Assembly: GCA_049273695.1 (NCBI GenBank)
Contig: JBASRE010000014.1
Coordinates: 62,001-126,000 of the forward strand
Direction: 5' to 3'
Length of the DNA stretch: 64,000 bases
Origin: UBA11740 sp049273695
Lineage (GTDB): Bacteria; Acidobacteriota; Blastocatellia; Pyrinomonadales; Pyrinomonadaceae
Positions 42,265-54,144 of this stretch are shown in pieces. The notes under the pieces were generated by a model. The model did no database searches, had not been told where the DNA came from, and saw only the letters and a list, made by a program, of their open reading frames with translations. The position numbers and the translations under genes were made by a program. Within the stretch, counting starts at the first letter, position 1. The number at the start of each line of letters is the position of its first letter.

Positions 42265-42954
42265 ATGGCATTACGTTTAGGAGACACGGCGCCGAATTTC
42301 ACGGCGCAAACGACTGAGGGCTCAATCGATTTTCACGACTGGATTGGCGACAGTTGGGCAGTTTTGTTTTCGCACCCGAAGGATTTCACCCCAGTATGCA
42401 CCACCGAACTCGGCTACATGGCCAGCATTAAACCCGAATTCGACAAGCGCAACGTGAAGGTCATCGGATTGAGCGTTGACCCGGTCGAAAACCACTCGCG
42501 CTGGTCAACTGATATTGCAGACGCGACCGGTCACGCGCCGAATTACCCGATGATCGGCGACACCGATTTGACAGTAGCGAAGCTTTACGACATGTTGCCC
42601 GCCGCGACGGGCGGAACTTCTGAAGGGCGCACTGCGGCCGACAACATGACGGTACGGAATGTCTTTGTCATTGGGCCGGACAAGAAGATCAAACTGATGA
42701 TCGTCTACCCGATGGGGACGGGCCGTAACTTCGATGAAGTCCTGCGCGTAATCGATTCGATTCAGTTGACGGCGAACTACAGCGTCGCGACGCCGGCGAA
42801 TTGGAAAGACGGCGACGACGTGATCATCGTGCCGGCGCTAAACGACGAAGCGGCGAAGGAAAAATTCCCGGACGGTTGGAAGACGGTCAAGCCTTACCTG
42901 CGCGTTGTCCCGCAGCCGAACAAGAAGAAGAGCGACACGGCGAGCGCCGGCTAG
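42265..42954 (+). CDS. 1-Cys peroxiredoxin (Prx6 type)
   Basis: A 229-residue cytoplasmic peroxidase. The peroxidatic Cys is in SHPKDFTPVCTTELGYMA near residue 46, and the Prx6 C-terminal extension has NYSVATPANWKDGDDVIIVPALNDEAAKEKFPDGW. The length matches Prx6 rather than 2-Cys AhpC (about 190). No resolving Cys is seen. An AAAGGAG site lies 8 nt upstream. It has its own promoter and ends in a strong terminator, so it is monocistronic. Confidence 0.94.
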   Translation: MALRLGDTAPNFTAQTTEGSIDFHDWIGDSWAVLFSHPKDFTPVCTTELGYMASIKPEFDKRNVKVIGLSVDPVENHSRWSTDIADATGHAPNYPMIGDTDLTVAKLYDMLPAATGGTSEGRTAADNMTVRNVFVIGPDKKIKLMIVYPMGTGRNFDEVLRVIDSIQLTANYSVATPANWKDGDDVIIVPALNDEAAKEKFPDGWKTVKPYLRVVPQPNKKKSDTASAG

Positions 42955-42979
42955 TGCGAGTTCACTTTTAAGATTTAAA

Positions 42980-43012
42980 GGCGCGGAGGGCAATACACTC
43001 CGCGCCTTTTTT
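42980..43012 (+). terminator. rho-independent terminator
   Basis: Stem GGCGCGGAG / CTCCGCGCC with loop GGCAATACA, followed by TTTTTT. It lies between the convergent peroxiredoxin and DUF4139 genes; the minus-strand side has only a short A/T run, so it serves chiefly the plus strand. Confidence 0.9.
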
Positions 43013-43032
43013 GTGTCTGAGTGCGCCGCGGT

Positions 43033-44319
43033 CTAGTCGCTTTCGACCGTGTAAGTGATCGTAACCTTGCCACCGGCCGGAATTGTTGCTTTGAACTGGA
43101 CCGTGTTTGCTCCGAGCGGTTCAGCGGGAACGCTACTATCGATGATCTTCCATTCATTGTCGTCGTAACGTTCGATGCCTTCCCGCACGAAAGCCTCGGC
43201 GGGCGCGGAGCCCCGATTCATTAAAACCACTTCGACTCGCGTCACCAGCTTGTTATCGTTGTCATTTCCTACCCGCTTGTCTACGACGCGACGTTCCAAT
43301 ATCCGCCGGGTGCCGAAGATTGTGGTTGAACGCCCCTGACTCAGGCTGAACTCGCCATTGGGCGGGACGAAACCGATGCGATCCTGTCCGACAATCTGCG
43401 AAATAGCGCCTTCGCGCTGATACATCGTGACCAGTCCGGCGGGCATCGGTGCGCCGGCAGAGTTTTTCAATACCAGCCGCACTTCTAGTCCGCGCGGCAG
43501 CAGAATGAAGCCGCCGCGTCCCATCGTCTGCGCGTCGTAGGTGTTCTCGAAGATGTTTCGTTGAACGACCGCCAGCCGCGCGCGCTGAAAAATCGGAAAG
43601 CGGCTAATGATGGCATTGGCGTTCAGACTTATGTTGTTGCCAAGCGTGAAGCGATTGAACGCGCTCAAACTGGCGACATCCGCGAATGAAGTTCCAGTAG
43701 TCGTGTCCTCATCCATACCCGCAATGTTTGATTGCGCCTGCGACGTGTATTCGCGCCGGTACCCGTCGCTTGAGCCGTCGGACAACAGCGAGATTTCGCC
43801 TGCCACCAGATCGATTGTGCCGGCGTCGATATCCACGCCGGTGTTGTTGTTCAGTGACACCCACGAATCCAGCATCGCAGCGGTGGGTGGCGCGCCTTTC
43901 GCTGTTGGTTCCAACACCAGCAAGTAATCCGCCTGCCAGGAGATGCCCGGCGCGAGATAGTCAACCTGCACCCGCTTGCGCCCCGCTGGGCCGCCGTTTT
44001 GAATTACCAGATGTAACACCGGCGATTTTTCGTTATTCACCTGTGGGCCGTCATAGGTCACGTCCTGCCGTAGGACTTCCGCGCCCTCGGCCATGACCCG
44101 CACGGTACGGATGCTGGCGCGCGGCATCAGGCTGCGCCAAACGATCGTGTTGCGCCCCGGCTGCAAATCGATCATTCGCTCATCAAGAAACTCCGCAATG
44201 TTTGCGTTGTAAACAGTTAGATGCGCAAGGTTGTTCGGATTGTTTTGCGCAGAAGCGGGGAAGCAAGCGAAGCCGCATAACAGCGAGGCCAACAGCAAAG
44301 AGCATGATTTCTTCAACAC
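43033..44319 (-). CDS. secreted DUF4139-domain protein
   Basis: A 428-residue exported protein (signal peptide MLKKSCSLLLASLLCGFACFPASAQ). An N-terminal strand-rich region has VYNANIAEFLDERMIDLQPGRNTIVWRSL, then APGISWQADYLLVL and SWVSLNNNTGVDIDAGTIDLVAGEI, the recognisable DUF4139 pattern, and the C-terminus IPAGGKVTITYTVESD. DUF4139 proteins are of unknown function, with mucoidy- or adhesion-related annotation in some. It starts at a GTG with AAGGAG 6 nt upstream. Confidence 0.82.
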   Translation of the reverse strand: MLKKSCSLLLASLLCGFACFPASAQNNPNNLAHLTVYNANIAEFLDERMIDLQPGRNTIVWRSLMPRASIRTVRVMAEGAEVLRQDVTYDGPQVNNEKSPVLHLVIQNGGPAGRKRVQVDYLAPGISWQADYLLVLEPTAKGAPPTAAMLDSWVSLNNNTGVDIDAGTIDLVAGEISLLSDGSSDGYRREYTSQAQSNIAGMDEDTTTGTSFADVASLSAFNRFTLGNNISLNANAIISRFPIFQRARLAVVQRNIFENTYDAQTMGRGGFILLPRGLEVRLVLKNSAGAPMPAGLVTMYQREGAISQIVGQDRIGFVPPNGEFSLSQGRSTTIFGTRRILERRVVDKRVGNDNDNKLVTRVEVVLMNRGSAPAEAFVREGIERYDDNEWKIIDSSVPAEPLGANTVQFKATIPAGGKVTITYTVESD

Positions 44320-44444
44320 AGAGATCTCCTTTTTCAGAACCAGACTGGTTTCGTCAATCTAACGCACCCGTAGTGGCAAGACAAAGACGTCGGTTTGCGA
44401 GTAATCTTGCTCAACTTTTGCCCTCAAACCATAGGGAGGAACAA

Positions 44445-45461
44445 ATGCGACAGATCGTGACCACCAAAAACGGTGACGTTAAAGTGATGCGCGTTGAAGA
44501 GGCACCCGATCCAAAACCAGGTCCGGGCGAAGTCCTGGTGCGCGTCAAAGCCGCCGGTTTGAACTTTGCCGACATCCTCGCGCGGCAAGGTTTGTATCCC
44601 GACGGCCCTCCGAAGCCGTGCGTCATGGGTTATGAGGCGGCCGGCATTGTCGAAGACGTCGGCGAAGGAGTCGATCGAAATCTGATCGGAAAAGCCGTGA
44701 TCGCGATGACGCGCTTCAAAGGCCAGGCAGAACTCCTCGTCGTTTCGGCCGCGCAAGTGTTTGCGAAACCTGACCGGCTCACTTTCGAAGAGGGCGCCGC
44801 AATTCCAGTGAATTACTTAACGGCTTGGGCGCTGCTCGTGACGATGGGCGGTTTGCAGAAAGACGAGGCCATCCTGATTCATAACGCGGGTGGCGGTGTT
44901 GGATTAGCGGCTCTGGACATTGCCAAACACATCGGCGCCAAAACGATCGGCACGGCCAGCCCCGGAAAGCATGAGTTTCTTTATCAGCGCGGGTTGGATC
45001 ATGCCATCGACTATCGCAATCAAGACTGGCTGCCAGTGCTCATGGATCTAACCGGCGGCCGTGGCGTCGAACTCGTTATTGATCCGCTAGGCGGTCCAAG
45101 CTGGAAGAAAAGTTATCGCGCGCTCCGCGCGACGGGTCGCATGGGCGTCTTCGGTATGTCGGTGGCTTCAGCTTCAGGAATTCGTGGCAAACTCCGCGCC
45201 TTCAAAGCGATTGCCCAGATGCCCCGCTTTAGTCCGCTCGGACTGATGAACAGAAACAAAGGCGTGTTCGGTCTGAACCTCGGTCACATGTGGCGGGAAC
45301 GCGAAAAGATGCGCGACTGGACGCAGGAGATCATGCGCGGAGTCGCCGAAGGTTGGATTAGCCCGCACGTTGATCGAGCTTTTCCTTTCGATCAAATTGC
45401 CCAAGCCCACCAACAGATGGAACAGCGCAAGAACACCGGCAAGGTTGTGCTCGTGCCTTAG
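44445..45461 (+). CDS. quinone oxidoreductase-like zinc-free MDR protein
   Basis: A 338-residue medium-chain dehydrogenase/reductase. The N-terminal GroES-like domain has GEVLVRVKAAGLNFADILARQGLYPDGP and CVMGYEAAGIVEDVG; the Rossmann domain has LIHNAGGGVGLAALDIAKHIGAKTIGTAS. The zinc-binding Cys/His residues of alcohol dehydrogenases are missing, as in NADPH:quinone reductases and the synaptic vesicle VAT-1 group, to which FGLNLGHMW gives some resemblance. The ATG at 44445 is preceded by AGGGAGG; upstream codons overlap the divergent gene. Substrate unknown. Confidence 0.9.
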   Translation: MRQIVTTKNGDVKVMRVEEAPDPKPGPGEVLVRVKAAGLNFADILARQGLYPDGPPKPCVMGYEAAGIVEDVGEGVDRNLIGKAVIAMTRFKGQAELLVVSAAQVFAKPDRLTFEEGAAIPVNYLTAWALLVTMGGLQKDEAILIHNAGGGVGLAALDIAKHIGAKTIGTASPGKHEFLYQRGLDHAIDYRNQDWLPVLMDLTGGRGVELVIDPLGGPSWKKSYRALRATGRMGVFGMSVASASGIRGKLRAFKAIAQMPRFSPLGLMNRNKGVFGLNLGHMWREREKMRDWTQEIMRGVAEGWISPHVDRAFPFDQIAQAHQQMEQRKNTGKVVLVP

Positions 45462-45465
45462 CTTT

Positions 45466-46044
45466 TCATGTGACCGTCCGCTTGTGACATGCAGTGCAGT
45501 TTTTCGATGTCGGCGGCAGCGGATGTATAGCGGGCCGCAGCTTCACCGTCTCGTCGTGACAGCCGCCGCAACTGCGATGTAATGCCTTGTCGTTGTTCAG
45601 CACCGTGGCTTCGTCTGCACCGTCGAATTTCAGCGAAGGGACCTCGGGTAGCAGCTTGGGCTTTCCTTCGGCGCGTGCATGGCAATCAGTGCAGCGCGGA
45701 ACCACGATCGTCGGATCTTTCGCGAGTAACTCAGCCGTCAGTGTCGTCTTCCGATCTGGCGGCCAAACTGTCTTATGCGGCGGACGCTTCAAGGCTTCAG
45801 CGAGGGGTTGCGCCACGTGATGGCAGTCAACACACGTGATTTGACTTGTCCCGTCAGCGCTCCATTTCTGCGTCGCATGCTTCAGGTGGCTAAAGCGCAC
45901 CCCGCCCAGCTTCGCCTCTCTTGAGAGGATGATTGTTTCCGGCATCTTCTGGCTGTCTTGCCCGGCAGTCTGAGAGGGCAGCGATTGGCTCGACCCGACA
46001 ACAAGCAAGCAAACGAATAGTGAAAAGAGTGTAAGAACCCTCAC
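45466..46044 (-). CDS. exported tetraheme c-type cytochrome
   Basis: A 192-residue periplasmic cytochrome. Signal peptide at 1-24; four CxxCH motifs follow: CVDCH, CTDCH, CGGCH and CTACH. FSHLKHA near residue 53 supplies likely axial His ligands, as in class III cytochrome c3/c7 proteins. It would shuttle electrons in the periplasm. A GTG start with GGAGG 5 nt upstream. It is convergent with the quinone oxidoreductase gene (4 nt between stops). Confidence 0.9.
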   Translation of the reverse strand: MRVLTLFSLFVCLLVVGSSQSLPSQTAGQDSQKMPETIILSREAKLGGVRFSHLKHATQKWSADGTSQITCVDCHHVAQPLAEALKRPPHKTVWPPDRKTTLTAELLAKDPTIVVPRCTDCHARAEGKPKLLPEVPSLKFDGADEATVLNNDKALHRSCGGCHDETVKLRPAIHPLPPTSKNCTACHKRTVT

Positions 46045-46342
46045 GATAACCTCCGTTAGCGGCCTTAGATTATCACTCTAATGAGTGCTTTCGCGTCCGT
46101 CTCCCGGCGATTTTTTCGGCCACGCTGAAAATTCAAATTAGCTTTGCCTCAAAAAGGTTCGGCTACAAGGATACGGCACAGCCGCCCCTGTGGACGACGT
46201 TTGAGGCAAAACCTTTCAAGTGTTTCGGAAGTCTCAACTTCGATCTCCGCCCGCATACAACTCGCAGGTGTGGGAACCCACATTGCTGCGTACCCCACCG
46301 CGACCGAGAATTGTCTTGCAAAGCTTAATGAATTCGACAGCA

Positions 46343-47515
46343 ATGAAAACATTCGACGTAGTGGTTATCGGAGCCGGCCTCGCAGGATTACAGTGCTCGC
46401 GTCTGTTGGCGACGCAGGGTGTTCGCGTACTCCTGGTCGATCGAAAACCGACGCTCGCGCAATCAGTACATACGACCGGGATCTTTGTGCGGCGGACCCT
46501 GGAAGACTTTGAGTTTTCCGAAGATTGCCTCGGCCCGCCGGTGCGGCACGTCACGCTTTATTCGCCGGCGCGGAGGTCGATGGATCTTTCTAGTCCGCAC
46601 GACGAGTTCCGGGTGGGCCGGATGGGTTTGCTGTACGAACGATTCCTGGAGCACTGTCTCGAGGCGGGCGTCGAATGGATGCCGGAAACACGTTTTACCG
46701 GGCTGACTAACTCTGAAGCCGGTCAAATCGTGCATCTTGAGAGTCAGGGATCCACCCACCAGGTCCGAACGCGTTTGATCGTGGGCGCTGATGGAGCGAA
46801 TTCGCGCGTGGCGCGCGCTCTTGGCCTCGATCAAAATCGGGAATGGATTGTCGGCATCGAAGAGGTCCTGGAGGACGTGCCGCTGGACGGTCCGCCAAGA
46901 TTTCACTGTTTTCTTGATCCGCGGTTGTCGCCGGGTTATCTCGCTTGGGCGGTTCATGATGGAGAGCAAGTTCACGTTGGCGTCGGTGGTTATTCAGCGC
47001 GCTTTGATCCGCAGGAGGCGCTGTTGGAATTCAAGAGAAGTTTGAACGGCATTCTTGATCTGCGGAAGGCGAGGTTCGTTGAAAAACGCGGCGGACGTAT
47101 ACCCGTGGGTGGCGTCATGCGACGAATTGCGAACGAGCAAGGTCTGTTAGTAGGAGACGCCGCCGGTGCTGTTTCCCCACTGACCGCGGGCGGCCTCGAT
47201 CCCTGTATGAGGCTCTCGACTTTTGCTGCCAATGAAATCACCAACTATCTGCGGACGGACGGACGTTGTTCGCTCGCTAAATATTCCGGTGAGCAGTTTC
47301 GTGCGCGGTTCATCTCACGCCTTTGGTTGCGACGCGTGCTCAAGACGATAAACCAACCGGCGCTGGTTGAACTGGCGTGCGGAGTAATGCGTCTGCCGCT
47401 GTTGCGTTCGTTTGCGTGGCACGTCTTCTTTGGACGCAACTCTTTTCCCGATATCGAGGCGCATGCCGCGCCGTCATGTGTGTCCATCGAGTTGGCATCC
47501 TCTAATACCAGGTAA
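46343..47515 (+). CDS. FAD-dependent oxidoreductase, geranylgeranyl-reductase-like
   Basis: A 390-residue flavoprotein. The dinucleotide-binding motif VVVIGAGLAGLQCSRLLATQGVRVLLVD is at the N-terminus, the second FAD motif is LIVGADGANSRVARALG near 155, and the third GLLVGDAAGAVSPLTAGGLDPCMR near 268. This is the layout of geranylgeranyl reductases and related isoprenoid or aromatic hydroxylases. Two in-frame Met codons (46328, 46343) are possible starts; neither has a clear ribosome site. Substrate unknown; saturation of isoprenoid chains is one option. Confidence 0.85.
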   Translation: MKTFDVVVIGAGLAGLQCSRLLATQGVRVLLVDRKPTLAQSVHTTGIFVRRTLEDFEFSEDCLGPPVRHVTLYSPARRSMDLSSPHDEFRVGRMGLLYERFLEHCLEAGVEWMPETRFTGLTNSEAGQIVHLESQGSTHQVRTRLIVGADGANSRVARALGLDQNREWIVGIEEVLEDVPLDGPPRFHCFLDPRLSPGYLAWAVHDGEQVHVGVGGYSARFDPQEALLEFKRSLNGILDLRKARFVEKRGGRIPVGGVMRRIANEQGLLVGDAAGAVSPLTAGGLDPCMRLSTFAANEITNYLRTDGRCSLAKYSGEQFRARFISRLWLRRVLKTINQPALVELACGVMRLPLLRSFAWHVFFGRNSFPDIEAHAAPSCVSIELASSNTR

Positions 47516-47543
47516 TCCGCCCAAACTAGTAGTCGTTCAGCTG

Positions 47544-47676
47544 GAGAGAATCTCTCATTCTCGCCGTCGCTTTAGCGCGGCGATCAGGTTGGCGACCGCA
47601 GGGAAACCGTTTAAACGGTTTCCATTTGCATGGGCCGCAGGGTGCCACCGGGCCAAAGCCGCGGTGTGAAAGAGAA
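47544..47676. repeat. composite palindrome with GGAAACCGTTT core, copy 3
   Basis: Bounded by GAGAGAATCTCTCATTC and GTGTGAAAGAG. Hairpins CGCCGTCGCTTTAGCGCGGCG, the perfect 22-nt palindrome at 47602-47623, and CACCGGGCCAAAGCCGCGGTG, in the same order and nearly the same sequence as 10339-10471 (about 37 kb apart). Confidence 0.87.
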
Positions 47677-47773
47677 ACCGAAAGTTAACCAGTGCCACCA
47701 AACGTTTCACTGCAATCTCTTCGGCGATTAGTGTATCATCCCGCGAAATTCTGCTTGCTTCGAGGATCAATCC

Positions 47774-50935
<3,162 letters not shown>

Positions 50936-50965
50936 AAATGTTATTCGGCTTGATCGTTGCAAGCG

Positions 50966-51265
50966 TCAAGCAGCCTTCTTGAATTGAATTCTTGCGTAGA
51001 CGCCTAGCGATGCCAGAATTCGGAGCATGAGATCGGTCGAAATATCGTGCGTGTTGCGATTGAGGATCGCCGTCACGCGCGTGCGTGAGGTGTGGGACAG
51101 TTTCGCGACCTGCGTATGAGTTAAGCCGCGCTCGTTCACCACTTCAATAATCTTATCGTTCAAATCGCTTCGGACTTCGATCTCCACGCCATCTGCAGGC
51201 GTGAGCCCCAACGCCTGAGCGAGTTCCTTCGCATTTCGAGCCGCCACTGGTTTAATTTTTTTCAT
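50966..51265 (-). CDS. higA: HigA-type XRE antitoxin
   Basis: A 99-residue DNA-binding antitoxin. Helix-turn-helix residues run about 43-75 (IIEVVNERGLTHTQVAKLSHTSRTRVTAILN), with a C-terminal helix and ARIQFKKAA end. The ATG overlaps the stop of the toxin gene (ATGA). It would neutralise HigB and repress the promoter. It is intact, while the toxin gene carries a frameshift. Confidence 0.88.
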   Translation of the reverse strand: MKKIKPVAARNAKELAQALGLTPADGVEIEVRSDLNDKIIEVVNERGLTHTQVAKLSHTSRTRVTAILNRNTHDISTDLMLRILASLGVYARIQFKKAA

Positions 51266-51583
51266 AACATCTGTTTCAACCTGGTTCGCGCCAATTCAAT
51301 CTCGTGTACCGGCGTCTTTGCAGTCTTCTTTTTGAAGGCGTGGAAAATCAGAACAGCCATCTCCAGTCTCGCAAAATGAAACACGCGATATGCGCCAGAA
51401 CGGTCCTTCATTCGCAACTCTTCGACACCGGGCGCGATCGCGGGCATCGGTCGCGACAACGGCATCGACAAACTTCCGGCCTTTCTGCAAATCAAAAATC
51501 GCTTTACCAAGCTCCCTTCGCACATTGTCGGGAAAGTTCCTTAAAGCAGCTCGCGCATGCGGGTGGAAGAGAGCCGGCTTCAC
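51262..51583 (-). pseudogene. higB: HigB/RelE (phage Gp49-like) toxin, one-base frameshift
   Basis: Two reading frames together give a full HigB: MKPALFHPHARAALRNFP...FDLQKGRK in one frame from the GTG at 51583, and LSMPLSRPMPAIAPGVEELRMKD...HAFKKKTAKTP in the other to the stop at 51262. The join is at the run of three A's (plus strand 51470-51472); deleting one A restores a continuous GRKLSMPLSRP reading. Toxin order before antitoxin and the 4-nt overlap with higA are as in functional higBA loci. It may be a real inactivation, a programmed or phase-variable slip, or a sequencing error in a homopolymer. Confidence 0.85.
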
Positions 51584-51592
51584 GGGGCTAAT

Positions 51593-51608
51593 GTCTCAGA
51601 TATGAGAC
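51593..51608. promoter_or_regulatory. palindromic operator candidate of higBA
   Basis: GTCTCA-GATA-TGAGAC, perfect 6-bp arms, 9 nt upstream of the higB start codon. A TTGACC (minus strand, 51619-51614) lies next to it. Position and symmetry fit autoregulation by the HigA dimer (inference). Confidence 0.6.
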
Positions 51609-51710
51609 AGCCGGGTCAAGTGTACGACTGTGAAACGAACATTGATTCAGGAAGCGCGTTTTGCAACGGCATCTGAATTGCGGACAATAGTCCCTGACCA
51701 CTATTTGCCG

Positions 51711-52583
51711 TTGAAAACGAGACACTACGTCTGCCTCATTCTGGCCGTGCTTCTGGGCACGGCCTTGAGTTCGTTTGCGCAGACTACGCCATCACCGCTG
51801 CCGCCGCCGACTGGCTACGTAAATGATTATGCCGGCGTAATTAACCGCGCAACCAAGACTGAACTCGAAACGACGCTCACGAATCTCGATCGCGAGCAAA
51901 AGATTCAATTCGCGGTTGCGATTGTTGACACGACCGGCGGTCAGGACATTGCTGATTACTCGCGCGACGTCGCACGTGGCTGGGGCCTCGGCTCAAAGGA
52001 CACGAACAAGCCAAGTCTGCTCCTGCTCATCGCGATCAAAGATCGAAAGTACTTCACTCAGGTTAGCCGGCACCTGGAAGGTGATCTTCCTGACGGGCTG
52101 GCCGGCCAAATTCAGCGCGAAAAATTAGTGCCGGCGTTTCGCGGAAGTGACTACAGCGGTGGGACTCGCGAGACGATCTACGAATACATCCGCACGGTCG
52201 CGCGCAAACAAGGCTTCAGCACAGACAAGATTTTTGTCGCCGGCACCAGACCGTCGCCCCGCACTCGTGACACGAGTTCGACGTCGAGTATATGCGTGTC
52301 GGTCGTTGTAATCGGCGTGATTGCGCTAGTCGTTCTTGGTCTCCTTGCCGCAGCCCGCAGAGGCGGAATGGGCGGGCCCGGAAGCGGCGGTGGCGGCGGC
52401 TGGCTCGGGTGGTTGCTCTTGAGCATGCTGCTCAGTGGGCGGGGCGGCTCGAGTTCGAGTGGCTGGTCGGGCGGCGGCTTTGGTGGCTTCAGTGGCGGCG
52501 GAGGTGGCGGAGGCGGGGGCGGATTCGGAGGCTTCGGAGGCGGCGGAGATTTCGGCGGAGGCGGCGCCGGCGGAAGTTGGTGA
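51711..52583 (+). CDS. YgcG-type TPM-domain protein with Gly-rich tail
   Basis: A 290-residue exported membrane protein. From the chosen TTG start the N-terminus is a signal peptide (MKTRHYVCLILAVLLGTALSSFAQ). The TPM domain covers about 35-175 (GYVNDYAGVINRATKTELETTLTNLDREQKIQFAVAIVD), a transmembrane segment is at about 195-215, and the tail is almost pure Gly/Ser/Phe ending GGGAGGSW. An upstream GTG at 51630 would add 27 residues without adding a domain. TPM proteins are linked to photosystem repair or phosphatase activity; bacterial YgcG roles are unknown. LemA follows, the usual pairing. Confidence 0.87.
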   Translation: MKTRHYVCLILAVLLGTALSSFAQTTPSPLPPPTGYVNDYAGVINRATKTELETTLTNLDREQKIQFAVAIVDTTGGQDIADYSRDVARGWGLGSKDTNKPSLLLLIAIKDRKYFTQVSRHLEGDLPDGLAGQIQREKLVPAFRGSDYSGGTRETIYEYIRTVARKQGFSTDKIFVAGTRPSPRTRDTSSTSSICVSVVVIGVIALVVLGLLAAARRGGMGGPGSGGGGGWLGWLLLSMLLSGRGGSSSSGWSGGGFGGFSGGGGGGGGGGFGGFGGGGDFGGGGAGGSW

Positions 52584-52659
52584 TTGTAACGTCAGGAATT
52601 CGCGTCGTTTAAAGCAAAGACAGTGGGTAAGTTAAGCTAAATCAAAAGGAGAATCGCAA

Positions 52660-53277
52660 ATGGGTAAGAAAGTTGGTCTGATCGTTCTGGGCGTCATCGT
52701 CATTTTAGGGCTAATCCTGGCCGTGTGGGCAATTAGCAGCTACAACACACTCGTAACCCAGAGACAAAATGTCGACGCGCAGTGGGCGCAAGTCCAAAAC
52801 ATGATGCAGCGGCGCGCGGATTTGATTCCCAACCTCGTTGCCACGGTTAAGGGCATTGCCGGACTCGAAGAGCGAGTGTTCACGCGAATTGCCGAAGCGC
52901 GTTCGCAACTGCTGCAGACAATACAGAGTCCGAATGCGACGACTGAGCAGAAGATCGCCGCCGATCAAAATCTGACCTCGGCGATGCGCGACGGTGGGCT
53001 GCTCGGCACCGGTGGCCGCTTTCTAATGATCACCGAAAATTATCCGCAGCTGAAATCGAACGAAAATTTTCTGCGGCTTCAGGATGAATTGGCCGGGACC
53101 GAAAACCGTCTGGCCACGGCGCGATTTGACTACACCGGCGCGGCCCAGGGTTACAACACAACGCGAAGCAAATTTCCGACGGTGCTGATCGCGAGCCTTT
53201 TGGGATTTCCGGCCCAGCCGTATTTCCAGGCCGATCCGGGCGCCCAGAAAGCGCCAACGGTTGATTTCGGTAAGTAA
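52660..53277 (+). CDS. lemA: LemA family protein
   Basis: A 205-residue protein with one N-terminal transmembrane anchor (residues 4-24) and a helical bundle outside. Family marks are SYNTLVTQRQNVDAQWAQVQNMMQRRADLIPNLVATVKGIA and NFLRLQDELAGTENRLATARFDYTGAAQGYNTTRSKFPT. Function is not settled; it is widely found beside TPM-domain proteins, as here (77 nt downstream). An AAAGGAG ribosome site lies 8 nt before the ATG. Confidence 0.94.
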   Translation: MGKKVGLIVLGVIVILGLILAVWAISSYNTLVTQRQNVDAQWAQVQNMMQRRADLIPNLVATVKGIAGLEERVFTRIAEARSQLLQTIQSPNATTEQKIAADQNLTSAMRDGGLLGTGGRFLMITENYPQLKSNENFLRLQDELAGTENRLATARFDYTGAAQGYNTTRSKFPTVLIASLLGFPAQPYFQADPGAQKAPTVDFGK

Positions 53278-53365
53278 GAAACATCTTCAAGATGTTCAGC
53301 GGCGGGCTACTCTCCGCCATCGTAGTCGGGCAGTAGCGTGACTCTTAAACGGTGACGACAGGCAA

Positions 53366-54103
53366 ATGACAGACGACATCAAATCCAAAGTTCTTCAACG
53401 GCTGGTTGAGGCTTTAATTGCCGCGCACGGCGAGAACCTCGCCTCAATCACGTTGTACGGCTCGACTGCGGTCGAAGATACAACCGACGACCGCGCGCAT
53501 CACAACGTGCTGGTGGTGTTGCGCCGAATCGCTTTGGAAGACCTGCGGCGTTCAGTTGAGCCTTTGCGCGTCTGGACAAAAGCGAGTCAGCCGATGCCTG
53601 TGTATTTCTCGCTCGACGAACTGCAACGCGCGGCCGACGTTTTTCCAATTGAGTTTCTGCAAATGCAGAAGGCGCGCCGGGTATTGCACGGTTCGGATCC
53701 GTTGGAGTTAGTAGAGACGTCGGACGCCAACCTCCGTCATCAACTCGAGTACGAACTGAGAACGAAGTTTCTTCAGTTGCGGCGGCTCTATTTTCCGGCG
53801 GCCCAGTCTGCGGAAAAGCTGGCGGCGCTTATGGTCGAAAGCGTGTCCAGTTTCGCGGCGCTGTTTCGGGCGGTGTTGATGCTGCGGGGCAGGGAAGTTC
53901 CCGTCGCAAAACGTGACGCGATCCACGCCACGGCAGATGAGTTGGGTCTGGATGTGACGCCATTTGACCGGATTCTCGAACTCACCACTTCGCCACGGTC
54001 GAAACTCAACGAAGCTGAGGCGAACGAGATCTTCGGCACATACTTAAACCAACTGGAGCGCGTAATCGACGCCGTCGATCAGATCCAGGGTACGGAATCG
54101 TGA
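53366..54103 (+). CDS. nucleotidyltransferase-fold protein with degenerate active site
   Basis: A 245-residue protein. Residues 25-60 resemble the MNT-type nucleotidyltransferase start, ITLYGSTAVED followed by NVLVVL; the G-S pair is kept, but the two Asp of the D-x-D are not (HHNVLVVL). The rest is helical, in part like the HEPN-type partner domain (ALMVESVSSFAALFRAVLMLRG). It lies 88 nt after lemA, so it is probably in the same operon. It may be a non-catalytic regulator (inference). Confidence 0.7.
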   Translation: MTDDIKSKVLQRLVEALIAAHGENLASITLYGSTAVEDTTDDRAHHNVLVVLRRIALEDLRRSVEPLRVWTKASQPMPVYFSLDELQRAADVFPIEFLQMQKARRVLHGSDPLELVETSDANLRHQLEYELRTKFLQLRRLYFPAAQSAEKLAALMVESVSSFAALFRAVLMLRGREVPVAKRDAIHATADELGLDVTPFDRILELTTSPRSKLNEAEANEIFGTYLNQLERVIDAVDQIQGTES

Positions 54104-54144
54104 TTCTTGGTGACACTTGAACGATTTCACTTGCCGCTGCTCTG

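Noticed and set aside
12570..42954. Peroxiredoxins as candidate selenoproteins because selC is nearby
   Set aside because: Both peroxidatic positions are coded by Cys codons; no in-frame TGA was found.
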